Shown in pieces: positions 26,531-37,807 of a DNA stretch of 64,000 nucleotides (its first letter is position 1; every line of letters begins with the position of its first letter). The DNA is from Gibbula magus (Eukaryota > Mollusca > Gastropoda > Trochida > Trochidae): the NCBI GenBank assembly GCA_936450465.1, contig OW388293.1, forward strand, positions 40,568,982 through 40,632,981, written 5' to 3'. The position numbers and the translations under genes are program-made. The notes under the pieces were generated by a model. That model searched no databases, was not told the DNA's origin, and was given only the letters and a program-made list of their open reading frames with translations.

Positions 26531-29500
26531 TTTGTCTCTGTGTTCTTTGTGTGGGATGATAATTTCACTTTCATTTACATTCGAAAGAAAATGATATGCA
26601 CTTTGTTTTGCCCACTTTAAGTTAAATTTAAAATTTATGGATTTTGCAGAATTTCTGTAGAACTCAATTTGAAGAAGTGTTTAGAATTGTGAGCTAAAAG
26701 TACAAAGTAAATAACTTTACGAGAACCTTGCATCCAAAAAGTCAAGATGGATGGATTAACATTTAAGATCACTTAATCAAATTATCCTTCTGTATGCCTA
26801 ACCTGTCAAGCTTAGCATTATAGGGCTTTATGTCTATGTTACCTGTTAACGACCCTGTGATCTCGGGTAAGTTGACACCTCACCTTCAGCCCATGATCCT
26901 CTGACATTTACCTACACTGAGTATACTGCTCTATATTGTTGTAGAAGTTGTCTGCTATTTCTTACATGATCACAAAAACTTTAAACATGGATGAATGAAA
27001 TAAAGGAATGGAGAAATGGAAGATAGAAAATGGTGGCTGTCAGATGAAATTTTATTAAAAGTGTAAGTTTGTAACAAGCTGTAAATATTGTGTAGAAAAG
27101 TCTAGAAATAAGGGGAAGGCTAAAAATTGTAGAAGATAAGCTTAAAACTGTCAACAAATTGTAATGATTTTAAGATAAAAAAAATGTAAAATGTTGAAAA
27201 TGTCCATATTTTAAAAAGCCACATAAACAAGGGATTGTAAAATATTGAAATATATTCTAATATAATTAATAATAATGAATCAAAATCTAGAAATAAAATT
27301 GAAATTTTGTTCACCTTTTATATTTGACTCTACTTGTAGATCATTTTCACCTGTGATACATTAACCTATATCTACCTGCAATCAGCTGACCGACAGGTAT
27401 CAGAAGCTGTGCAGCAGGTGGACCTATGAGTCATACTTATCAGGTAGATAAAACACAGCAGGTGATAGATAGTAAGTGGTATTGTCACTTATGTTAACAC
27501 TCTCTGTGCAGTGTAGTTGATAGGGTCAGACTTTACATCTGTAATACAAGTACAATGACCCTAATTAGATAAAAATAGGTAAAGACTGATGATAACATAT
27601 TATAAATATAATAATATATGGTATTTCATTATCCAAATAATGAAAATAAGTCCTGGCCTCTTTGAGAAATTTTGTTTTTCAAATGGAAATACGTTTTTGC
27701 TTTTATAATGGTGAAAACTAGGAACTCAATATAAGATGAAGTATTCATTTAGATTTGGTGTGGAGTGAAAATCAGTTATGATGTTGTCAATATATATTTT
27801 ACTTCCTTACTTCAAGAAATTAAATAGGGAAACAATATATATATATATGTTAATGTAAACAAGAAGAATTCTAAGTGAATTATGAATAAATCATTGTGAT
27901 TTCTTCGACAATTGTATTTGTCTATATGGGACCTGAGGGTTGGACAAGTTTGAACTGAATTTTGTTTTATATATATATATATATATATATATTTACATTT
28001 ATTCATGCCAGTGGAATGAAGACCTTATCCAGTGACGTATTCCTCATAACGACATAAATAAACATGTGTAGGCATGCAGGTGAGATAGAAGTTTATTCAA
28101 GTAACATTTAGAATGAAGGAGCTGTTATTTGATATAGACAGATGTGACAGTATTATGTTTTGGTTATAGAGCTTGTCCTATTGTGACTTAGGAAATGAGC
28201 AAAATGTAATTAGTGTATACTGATTGGATAAAGAAATAATATGATATAGGATACTTTATTTGGCAGGATGGCTTTTTATGAATATTATTCTTTATTCAAA
28301 TTACAGAGCATGCAATAATTAGGATTCAATTAACATAATTATATACTGATAATATTGGTACCGTAGAGATATTTATGTAACCATGATCATTTTTTGCCAA
28401 TCCATTCAAATTTTTGAATATATTTATTTTAATCAATTGAAATTTTGCACGTTGATATCATTTCAAAATCAATAGGAGTTATTTGCTAGATAAATAGATG
28501 ATGTTGCCGGTATGATTGGACAAATTAGAGTATGTCCCTAAGAATCAATAGTCCAAGTTAAATAGGAATTGAATCACAGATGTGTTGTCCAGCGATTATG
28601 ATACGCATGTAATCAACGAGATGACACTTTAATGTGACAGTGATTGATGGGTGATTGGCAGGTGACCTATATCAGGTCTCTTATCGCTTGTCCGGCAATC
28701 ACAATACCTGTATTGATTTATTGACTTTGAGCTTACCTGGGCAAATCACAGATTTATACTATTTCTTGCTAACATATGAATGTCTCGTAGAAAGGGGTCA
28801 GTGGTGAATATGATATGAGATGATTAACATGACGATTTCCTTGTAATGATATGCTACTCATCTTGCATATTTCACTAAATTCTAAATTTTTGGGTGAAAT
28901 AGAGGTTATAAAATATTATCTTCACAAGTGAAAATACACTTTCAAAATTCAAGTTTGACTAATGTTGGTATGTTAAGTTCAAAATGTTTTGATGATAGTT
29001 AAACGTAACCATTGAACAATAATTATCAAATATCCAAAATAGAGATCCAACATCAATCTTGTTTTGTTACATTAAATTGGCAATAGGTTGATACAAAGAA
29101 AACAGTATGTTTTTCCAATGAAAAACACTAATTAGTTTGCTATAGGGTGTTTGTACAAGTGTATGTTCTTGCCAACAGAAACAAGTCATGTAGTGAAAGA
29201 GAAGTTCACTTCAAAATACTGTATTTCCTTTAATAGACGCTAGTCTGTAATAAGTGGGAAGTCTAAAGTGATGAAATTTCCAGTTTGTTCAAGATAATTT
29301 TGTTGACTAGTATTTTCAAGATGGAAAGTGGCGCCATTCAAATTGTATCATGATCAATATTATGATTAGGATGATGATAGATGGAGGAGTGGAATGAAGT
29401 AATAATCTTGAGGTGTCTAATATAGCAAATACGGTTTCCTTGGTCAGTTGTGGTCAACATGACAAGGAGGATCCTCGCGGTCAGTCTGTCAATATTCCTA

Positions 29501-30549
29501 ACACTTACCCAGACACAAGAGCTTTCCCTTGCCTCTCCAGGTGTTTGCCCTGTGTGAAGTGTTGTATGTCATGTTTGGAGCTCCTAGGCTGCTTAGCAGA
29601 CAAACACTGCGGCCGAGTAAGATACAAGAGGTGTCACTCTCATAACTGACCACTTGAGTATGGTCAGAAGTCACTAACCTCTCAAACTGACCGATGGATA
29701 ATGATAATATTTGTCACAATTATGTGTCAGATCATGTAGACCGTGATGCCACCGGGCAGGGTCGACACTAAGAGCGATTGATGTCATCGTCGCGGACAGG
29801 AACAGTAATGGTTGTGACACTGTGAAGAGTCTGAAATATCATCATTGTAATCAGCATTATCAGTGGATATATCTAATGGGGAAAAGATGTTTAATGATGA
29901 GCGCTAGCGGTTAAGCATGACATGTCATGATTTGTCATAAATATAATACTTTGAATTACATTATTGTTGCATTATATAACTTATACAATCATTAGACATT
30001 ATAAAATTAAATTTACTGTTTCTCGTCTGTATTATCCCTTCACTAGCTAATATTACGGTATAAGTTCCTTACACACAACAAAATCAATTCCGTTATATAT
30101 AACATTCCATATAGATTATAAAAAGTTCATTCAGCTTTTATGACCCACTTCATCAGTTAGATTGAGCCTAAATAGGGACTTTGTCATATAAAGTGGTCAA
30201 TATGCCAATATTGCCACGATAGTTGCTGTTTCCACAATGGATTTTGAAGCAAGAATGATTGGGTTCTTGTAATGTTTTGACATCAAACTAAGTTCAAGCC
30301 AACCCTCTCAGAATAGAAGCATGGTGCAAATGACTGTCCGCTTATACTGTTTTGACATCAAACTAGTTTCTAGCCAACCTTTTCTGTGATCTGCAATATT
30401 GGCGCCGACCATTGATTCTCTGCCCTTGGTGTTATTCCATAAGCTAGCTCATGTGATAAATGTCATTAACCTCCGCAATATAGCCTGCTTGTAAACTATT
30501 ATTGTTTCACTTAGCTGTCAATCGGTGGCAAGCGGAATCACATTCTTGT
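26531..30549. other. Non-genic AT-rich DNA
   Basis: A (TA)n microsatellite lies at about 27968-27992 and a shorter one near 27835-27849. A 78-codon cysteine-rich frame at 29413-29649 is not recognisable and is not called. A short duplication sharing ttttgacatcaaacta occurs near 30275 and 30350. Confidence 0.5.
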
Positions 30550-30550
30550 T

Positions 30551-30700
30551 TATTATCCCCTGCCACAACGAAGTTGGCGGGGGATATAGAAATGAGCTCC
30601 GTCCGTCTGTCCGTCTGTCCGTCCGTCCGTGCTTCCCAGAGCAATTTAAGAGTTAATCTATGTGTCTGTCTGACATTTCTGAGTTAAAAAAAAGTTATGT
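30551..30700 (+). mobile_element. 5' fragment of hairpin-capped element (subfamily 1)
   Basis: It begins with a near-perfect 9-bp stem (30557-30565 pairing with 30575-30583 around a short loop) followed by gatataga and a GTCC/GTCT microsatellite (30600-30632). The same head occurs at 38348-38374. The matching 3' end (ggcgggggatatggccgact) is absent downstream, so this copy is 3'-truncated. Confidence 0.7.
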
Positions 30701-30879
30701 GTTAACCACATAACTGGCCTCCAAAAATTGGCCAAATGAACACTGAGGTCTTAACTTGTTTATATACAAGAGTAACTCATAATTTTGGATGACAATCAGT
30801 CCCTAATGGTTTATAGACTTAATTTGGGTTACCTCCCTTGGTTACTCCTTGGTTACTCTATGCGTGAGTTAGCCTGATT

Positions 30880-30968
30880 TCCCGCGCTATTTCTATCGAC
30901 GCATGCTCAGATGAAAGATCCGGTTTGAAACGCACGCGGTCGCCAGTCGAATCACCGCCACTTGCGTG
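30880..30968 (+). promoter_or_regulatory. CpG-rich TATA-less promoter / untranslated first exon of the Tudor/SANT gene
   Basis: A local CpG-rich patch (gacgcatgctcag, acgcacgcggtcgcc, cgaatcaccgcc) stands out from the AT-rich surroundings and ends in a strong donor, gtg followed by gtaagt at 30969. This would splice to the acceptor at 33259 just upstream of the first ATG. There is no TATA box. The transcription start is not determinable; the left limit is approximate. Confidence 0.5.
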
Positions 30969-31554
30969 GTAAGTAGCATATATGATTTTAGTCTGTGATA
31001 TCATAATTTTGTGTTGAATAGCATTGATTTTAGTTCTTAATGTGGCCTTGAATATTTATATTGGAACCCTTATATTGAATTGAAGAATCAAAAGTTAATT
31101 TTTTAAGATGTGGATAGGCCTAAATAAAAAATGATCAAAATCTACAAGCTAGACTCCTCGGCACAGACGACGCCATTTTGTAACACAGTAAGCTAATCAT
31201 TCAAAGCACGCTCCATATTATTGTAAATAAAACCTGTCATACTTAGGTGACCACATATTTGTATCATGTGGACATAAACATTCTATCCGCCGAATATGTA
31301 TATTAGCAATTATTTTTTTTAAATGGAAATACGATTTCGTTATCGATTTTGATACAAGCAAAACACATGTTAACGTATCCATGATTGGTCAACATGATAC
31401 TTCCGATTATAGGAGAGCCAATCGGAATCAAGATAAACGATTAGGTTTCTCGCGGCATCCATGTTTTGCTGAACATTCCTCCTCGCGTATGTATATTTTT
31501 GAACGTATTATTGTGTAGTTAACCCTTAAAAATGGATAATTTATTGATCCCATA

Positions 31555-31884
31555 ATGCATCAAGTTGCCTCGTTACCAACTGTCAAGCCCAACGTGGTCG
31601 AAACATGTGTTTTAAGTTGTCTATTTGAACTTGCAATGCCAGCTAAGGGTGTGATTGTTATTTTTCACGAAGTCGGCTATGACATAATTCAGCGTTTTTC
31701 AAACGAGATAAACTGTAGACGTTTTAGTAATGGCTTAGCTTTTACTTTCAACAACGGCATAGATTTTCGTGTGTGCAAGTGTGCACTTGGCGACAATAAA
31801 ATCGCTCATGAAGTGTTTAATTTTGATAGCAAGCAACATGAAATGTTTTCCCCACGTACGATGACATACATGAAACTTAACTGA
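31555..31884 (+). CDS. Unassigned 109-residue open frame inside intron 1 of the Tudor/SANT gene
   Basis: An uninterrupted ATG-to-stop frame of 109 codons has a fairly normal amino-acid mix (several Cys, Phe and Asn, a DFRVCKCALGDNKIAHEVF stretch) rather than repeat-derived composition. It lies between the CpG-rich first exon and the first coding exon of the neighbouring gene. A possible donor (aataag then gtaaac) follows the stop at about 31890. I recognise no domain. It could be an alternative first exon, a decayed transposon fragment or chance; confidence is low. Confidence 0.2.
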   Translation: MHQVASLPTVKPNVVETCVLSCLFELAMPAKGVIVIFHEVGYDIIQRFSNEINCRRFSNGLAFTFNNGIDFRVCKCALGDNKIAHEVFNFDSKQHEMFSPRTMTYMKLN

Positions 31885-32458
31885 ATAAGGTAAACATGCT
31901 TGTTTAATAGGTTTTCAGTCATATAAGGAATTCAAGCCCATATTTTAAAAAGTATGTAAATAAATGATCCCTACCATAATAATAATGTCTGAAATACTGT
32001 AACATGCTGATGCAGAATATTTTACAGAATGTTTTTTTTACAGAATGTTTTAACACAACAGCATAACTATAAAGTTGTTTTCAGTCACTTCATTTATTCT
32101 CTGTTATGTATATATTGTTATTTTATTACACAGAAAGTTAAGTATAATGCATTGTAACCCTAAGGCTTATTCAAGTAATATTTTCAACTGAATAGTCCTG
32201 TCCCTGTAGTTGTATTGTTTTCAAACCAAAACAAATTGTGAATAAAATTTGCCAAAATATGACTGATATGGTTTGCAAAGAGACTTAACTAATTTTCACA
32301 GAAATACTATCAATTACTGTTACATGTTTTGTTTAATGCTTCTCGGGAAGGTCACCCATATTTTCCACAAAATATTTCATGAAAATTTGAACAACTCCAC
32401 AAAATAAAAAGTAAAAATTAACAGTTTTTAACTGTTTTGAAAGATATGTACCTTCGGC

Positions 32459-32755
32459 CAGGGGTAGAAACTAACTTCAAATGCAGGGCTAGTAGCTTTT
32501 ATTTTCACTAGCCCAATACAAGTATCACTAGCCCGCATCTTATAATGATCTAACATTTTAAGTCTGAATGGCAAGTATTTTCCCTTTTTTAATCATTCAC
32601 ATTTGATGCCATTGTTGCTGATAGACAAGAATTTCTTCACATACTTTGAGTATTTCGATCATAATTATTCAGGAATTTTTAAAGACCCACAGGGCTAGCA
32701 GAAGCGAAAATTTACTAGCCCCGGGCCGAAGGACTAATGTTAATTTCTAACCCTG
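32459..32755. mobile_element. Short hAT-like MITE
   Basis: The left end reads caggggtagaaactaac and the right end gttaatttctaaccctg. The reverse complement of the latter matches the former at 14 of 17 positions. CAG...CTG ends fit hAT-type elements. Two 'ctagccc/gggctag' inverted words lie inside. An 8-bp target duplication cannot be confirmed from the flanks. The element lies in intron 1 of the Tudor/SANT gene. Confidence 0.55.
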
Positions 32756-33259
32756 AACTTCCATTCATTTTGAAAAAAACCCTAATAGAACAGCAATAAA
32801 CCTCCTGTTATAGGGGCATGTCATAGTGTAAATCAACTGGAGACAAATAGAGACTTTGGACAGTACCTTTTATTGAAATTACATTTTTATTCCTTAGATT
32901 TTTTTACATTAGTGAATTTGCTTTACGAACCTGATGTTTTCATATATTTGCCACAATGTACTTATTAAAATTTAATATAAAACCTTTTCCTACATTACCT
33001 ACTTCCTACACATGACCTTTTCCTACACACGTGTAAGTATCAACCTTCCGAATAAAAATATGCCAGATGAAATATCTCTTTAAATAACGTCAGAAGTGAG
33101 AATCCAAATGACTGACTGAAAACACATGATTGAAATCTGACGATTCGATGATATAAAAAAATAATATAATATCTTGAATAGCTGCAATCCTTGTGCTACC
33201 TCCTGTTTAAATTAAGCTTAAATCATTCGAGATTCTAACTGTAATAATCTTTTTTTCAG

Positions 33260-33303
33260 TTCCACAATGCCCAGACGACGCAAGCGGAAGGGTGTTTCAA
33301 ATG
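33260..33303 (+). CDS. Tudor/SANT gene, first coding exon
   Basis: The acceptor tttttttcag precedes 33260 and the ATG is at 33267. The exon encodes 12 basic-rich residues and ends in phase 1 before gtaaat. The bases 33260-33266 are 5'UTR. Confidence 0.55.
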
Positions 33304-36300
33304 GTAAATCTTATGTACATTTCAATTAGTTACTAATGTTAAGTTGCTTTAAGAAAGACTGCAATAATAAACAATATGATAAGTTTTGGAACAATTTCAA
33401 ATATTTCACTTTTGGCTTAAGGTTAGCTAGTTGTGACCAATGTGTCCTTATTATCGTGGCAAAATTATTTCTTTTTTCTTTTTTTTAATTCAGAATAATT
33501 CATGAATTTGTATTAAATATCCTGTTTAAACATGAATCCGAAATACTGTTTAATTGCTGTTTTCTACCGCAGACATTGCATTTTGGAGAAAACAATATTC
33601 AAATATTTCAATTTTGGTTTAAGGTTAGATAGATGTGGCCAGTGTGTCCTTATTATTGTGGCAACATTAATTCTTTTTTGTTTGTTTGATAATTCAGAAT
33701 TATTATGTTTTAACCCTTTAACTGAATATTTTGTTACCACTTATGGCACCAGTGGCTGAATTGATTCTGGTTCCACATATTGGCAAGCAAGGCTGCCCGG
33801 GGTCTGCCAGTGAAGCCAACAAAAAGAGCTTGTTATCCCAGACAGATCCGGGGTCAGCCAGTGGGGCCAACAATAAACTTAATCTGTCTCTTTAAAGTGG
33901 TATAAATAGCATATTTTTAAAAAGTTTTTAGCCCAAATAAACACACAATTATATTGTCACTCGAGTTGATTTTTTATTGCAGATCCCACAGATTGTAAGA
34001 GGAAAAGAAAAGATGCATCAGGTAAACTCAAATGCTCCAATTTCAAGTAATTTTTAATTTTCACAGGGTTCAACACTCGCACTGGTCCGCTGGTCCGAGG
34101 CTAGTGAAAATTCGGACGGGCTAATGAAAATTGTTTTCAAGCACAATTAACTGATTAACATTAGTCGACTTCTGTGTGCTGTTCGGGCCAGTATAGAATT
34201 TTTATCCTCTACCCCTGCAGTTCATGCTGAATGGCTTTAAATGTTATTCCATGGTCTTTTATGATGAATGTTGCTGTTGAATTTTAATTGTTTAAATCTT
34301 ACGGGATATTTCAGCCTCAGAAGCATACTTAAGGGTCATTTTCTATAAAAAGTTTCACAACACATATTTGTTTATTTTTACTAATGTCAGATTCAGAGCT
34401 ATTTTCCCTTGAATACTAGTATGGTGTATTTGGCCAGGATTCATTTCTTTAATTTCAACGTTATTTGCAGTTTCAGGATTTCACCCTGATTGTGTGAATG
34501 AAGCGCCAACAAAATTCATTCCAGGTATTAAAACTTTGAATGCTCATATTTTCAGTAATTATGCCCAAAGCCGATTTTATTTCATTGTCTTTCATATGAA
34601 ATGTTACTGTCGAGCGATAATATGCTTAAATTTTATTGGATGTTTTAGCCTCAATAGTATACCAAAAAATTCTAACATGGTTCCGGGTCCTTGTTAACAT
34701 CAAGGGGTCCCAGACTCTTATTTGGGACCCCATCCTTTTTAATTTGAAGTTTTAGATGTTGGTGTCTTTTGAAATATTTTTGAAAACAAAACATTTGTGA
34801 TTTAAGCCTTCTACAGGGCCCCTATTATAGACCGAGGAGCCCTTGTCTAGTCTAGGTACCTTTACACCCTGGCTTGAAGTGAATGGCTTCTATAAGAAGA
34901 CATATAGTATATGTCATTTTCTATTTCACTGCATGTACCTATTTAATATATTTTTAATAATTTTAGGAGATCTGGTGCTGTGCCCTCTCCAAAATGGGGT
35001 ATATTGGCCAGGTTTCATCCTGGACATCCTGGACAGTCATGACGGAAAAGTGACCATTGCTTACTTCGATGAGAGAGAAAGGTACGTTTCATCCTTAACA
35101 TATGAATGATTAAATTTAAAACGACACCGGATTTAACATGTCACGTTTGGGAATGTGATTAAAGCAGATCGACAAATGGAAATAATGTTATTGAAAGAAT
35201 TTGTGAACTTGAACAAGTTAATTAAGACAATGTACCAATTTGCATATATTGGTAAAATGTCTTAGACCTACGATAATGAATAAATGCAATAATGATATAC
35301 CTAGTAGCTTTTCCAGAGAAAATGTGAGGATTACATTTAGAGACACTCTATACTTCCATTTAACATGAAGTATATTAGTTGATGTCATGCTGACATTTCT
35401 TTAACAAAATATGCAGACATTTCAGGCCATAGTTTTTGTTGATTTAACTAGAATAATGTTTTTGTATTGTTTGACATCAATAAAATGGTATGTTCCATAC
35501 TGAGATACATAATGTTTAAACACATATTCTCATATTCGTTTATACAGCCTCAACCTATCTAGACATGGCACAGCTGTCTAAAATTTCTTCTTAAAACAAT
35601 TGGTGTTGCTTAAAATTTTACCATCAGTGTTAGTTTAGATAAAACTGTTCTTAACGTATGTCCTACCTTCTTTTTAGTTAGTTTTGTAACAGACCCATAC
35701 TTCAGTGACAAAGTAGATAAAGATGATAATTTCAAACTGTCTTTCAAAAGAGAAAAGCCATCATCAAACATTTTGCTGTCTCACGTCAAATGCCAAAGGA
35801 AACTAAAATATTATGTTGTAATCTGTCTTTTCATATTCAGGATTGTCCTGAAATTGAAAATCTTATTAATCGTCAAAATTTGCGTATCCGTAGCTGAAAT
35901 ATTAGGACTTCTCATCCAAAGCTATAGCACGCTAGCAATCTATGTTAACGTACTTGGACAAAATTAACTCACAATTTTTTGGATTCAGGAAAGTAACTTC
36001 GATTTATGTCTTAGTATCTTTACAACAGTGACTTCACAAACTCTCTATTTATGGACAGGTTTAACTCATAAATTTTAGGACTTCCATTTCTCTCTTCCCT
36101 CATCTGCTATCCCTCCGTTAAATTAACTCTTAAATATTTGGACAATAACATTAAGTGCCACTGTGGTGTCTTTTAATTCTTTGATTAATATCAATTGTTT
36201 ATGCTTTTCTGGTTTTCATGTTACCAATTTGACCTTGGTGGCTATAGGGGTTAAACACCTTGTCCTTGATGGAAAGACTTTAAGTTTGTGCAGGGGAGTC

Positions 36301-37807
36301 TATGAATCTAGTGCGCATTTGGAGATTTTGTATCTGAATATTTTCCAATTTATACAATGAGACAATTAACTCAGTGTAGACATTGTTTTAACTTTAAGGT
36401 TATGTTAATTTACTCTTCTGAAAAACTGCTTGGCAACACCGGGATGATGACCTAAAAACCTATATCGTTTCTTTCTCCCAAGCTATAATCTTGTCTGCAG
36501 CCACCTTGGCTAATGGGGATCTTGATCGGGGGATCTTCTTACCCCAAATAAGAGGTCACCAGGGCCACGACCTAAAAACCTATTTCAACCTTCTTATCCA
36601 GACCCACTGACATTGGCTAGAGAGCTTTATTCTTGTGTACAACCACCTTCTTTAATGAGGATATTAATTTATTGATTTTGTGACCCTCTGACCCCAAATA
36701 TAAAGTCATAGCCATGAGCTTAAAAAACTATCGATATATCCCGATAGTTAGCTTGCCAATAGTACACTATCGATAGGAAACATAAAAAGACCATCGCTAT
36801 CACAATAGTAAGGCTAACTATCGATAAAATCAAAAGTGTTATGTTTCCCTAATTTGGACATGCATTTACCATTTTTACACATTTATCTTTGCAGGTTATT
36901 TGAAATGTTTCATTCTACGAGTGAAGATGCAATTTTAGCATGAGGAATTTAATTGCTTATTGTTCAAAATGACTAATACTGTTTCATTCATGATTATTCC
37001 ACAGATTTGTCAGTATATTTTATTCAGCACTTTCATAAATCTACTTCCAGTCGTTTTTGGTGTCTGTTCAGATAGGTTGCAATAGACTATTGCTATGGTG
37101 ACAGTCCCTCAGGGGTCAATAGTCACCCCTAATTATTGTCATCTCCTCCAGAATTAAATGGTCCAGAGAGCTGAAATCATTTATACACACTCTTTAATCA
37201 TCGAGGCATCGATTCCTTTATCTCAACTAAAGACAATAACTAAATTTTAACCTACATGCAACTAATATTTAACCCTGATGAGCTCTTTTTTTTACTTATC
37301 CAGAACCACTGTTCCACCAAAGCTGAATATTTTTCCAAGTTACCTGATTAAAACTTAAAAAATTATTGTGCCAATAACCTGTTAATGAGATAAATAATTT
37401 AGACTATTTGAATATCTGTATTTTCCATGATTCAATGTGATTACCTTTTGAGGACACATTTAATTTATAATCGTTTATATGTCAGATCTGATTTTGAATT
37501 CAAATCTGCTTACAAGACTGTGGTGTTTCATATGTCAAGTGAAAACCTTTATTAATTTTGTTGGGTTTTTTATGTGTTAAAATTTCCCCATTTTTATGCA
37601 GCTACGAGACTACGCTGGGACGCCGCTGAAGAGAAAGAACTGAGGGAATATTTGCCCGAATATTTCAAGAAGGTGCCACTGCGCACATGCCCAACCCAAG
37701 CCGAATGTAGATTGGCAATTGAGAGGTCCGTGGCTGCAAAGGGAAAGTTGTGCAAGAGGGGATGGGAGACCATAAAAAAAAAAGTCAATAATATGCTGAA
37801 ACGTTGA
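33267..37807 (+). CDS. Small multi-exon nuclear protein: basic region, Tudor-like domain, SANT/Myb-like domain
   Basis: Proposed CDS: 33267-33303, 33983-34021, 34471-34524, 34967-35081, 35682-35704 (tentative) and 37602-37807, about 157 residues. The first four coding exons join in phase (1,1,1) across GT-AG introns. Residues 1-26 are strongly basic (PRRRKRKG, CKRKRKD), fitting nuclear localisation. Residues ~44-80 (GDLVLCPLQNGVYWPGFILD ... VTIAYFDERE) look like a Tudor-type barrel with the aromatic Y-W and YFD positions expected of a methyl-lysine/arginine reader. Residues ~91-157 (RLRWDAAEEKELREYLPEYF, then a Cys-containing stretch and GWETIKKKVNNML) resemble the SANT/Myb-like module found in many uncharacterised lophotrochozoan and fish proteins. 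Function is unknown; a chromatin-associated or transposon-derived role is inference. The Tudor exon ends in phase 2 while the last exon needs phase 1; the 23-bp microexon reconciles them, but its donor (gtgaca) is weak. No polyadenylation signal is obvious after the stop. Confidence 0.55.
33983..34021 (+). CDS. Tudor/SANT gene, basic mini-exon
   Basis: A 39-bp exon between acceptor ttattgcag and donor gtaaac, phase 1 on both sides. It encodes DPTDCKRKRKDAS-like residues, a likely bipartite NLS together with the previous exon. Confidence 0.55.
34064..34217. mobile_element. Possible short inverted-repeat element in an intron
   Basis: The segment starts cagggttcaacact and ends ctacccctg, giving short imperfect CAGGG-type inverted ends. 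It contains gaggctagtgaaaatt and gacgggctaatgaaaatt, related to the ctag-rich interior of 32459-32755. It interrupts an intron stretch that otherwise aligns with the next intron. The target duplication is not confirmed. Confidence 0.4.
34471..34524 (+). CDS. Tudor/SANT gene, linker mini-exon
   Basis: A 54-bp exon between acceptor ttatttgcag and donor gtatta, phase 1 on both sides, encoding SGFHPDCVNEAPTKFIP. Exon plus downstream intron look like a diverged duplicate of the preceding exon-intron unit. Confidence 0.5.
34967..35081 (+). CDS. Tudor/SANT gene, Tudor-like exon
   Basis: The acceptor taattttag precedes 34967 and the donor gtacgt follows 35081. The exon encodes a compact beta-rich stretch with LVLCPLQNGVYWPGFILDIL and VTIAYFDERE, the strand-turn pattern of Tudor/chromo-like barrels. 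It ends in phase 2. Confidence 0.6.
36720..36840. repeat. Palindromic cluster of ctatcgat words
   Basis: Words aactatcgat, ccgatagttagc, actatcgatagg and gctaactatcgata occur within 120 bp and in both orientations, so the segment can fold into nested hairpins. It may be a small palindromic mobile element. Just upstream (36440-36700) is a diverged two-copy repeat sharing 'gacctaaaaacctat'. Confidence 0.45.
37602..37807 (+). CDS. Tudor/SANT gene, terminal SANT/Myb-like exon
   Basis: The acceptor tttttatgcag precedes 37602 and the TGA is at 37805-37807. It encodes 67 complete residues with conserved-looking W, EE, Y and a final R-GW-IKKKVNNML helix. GC content and codon composition are visibly higher than the surrounding intron, supporting it as a real exon. 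It requires a preceding phase-1 exon. Confidence 0.6.

Noticed and set aside
25247..26620. 457-codon + strand open frame
   Set aside because: Produced by the 39-bp tandem array (13 codons); overlapping frames are equally open and no gene evidence exists. Kept only as a finding to check.
29413..29649. 78-codon cysteine-rich frame (possible secreted peptide)
   Set aside because: It needs a non-ATG start, has no signal peptide, and the Cys pattern matches no family I know; could be an isolated exon but unsupported.
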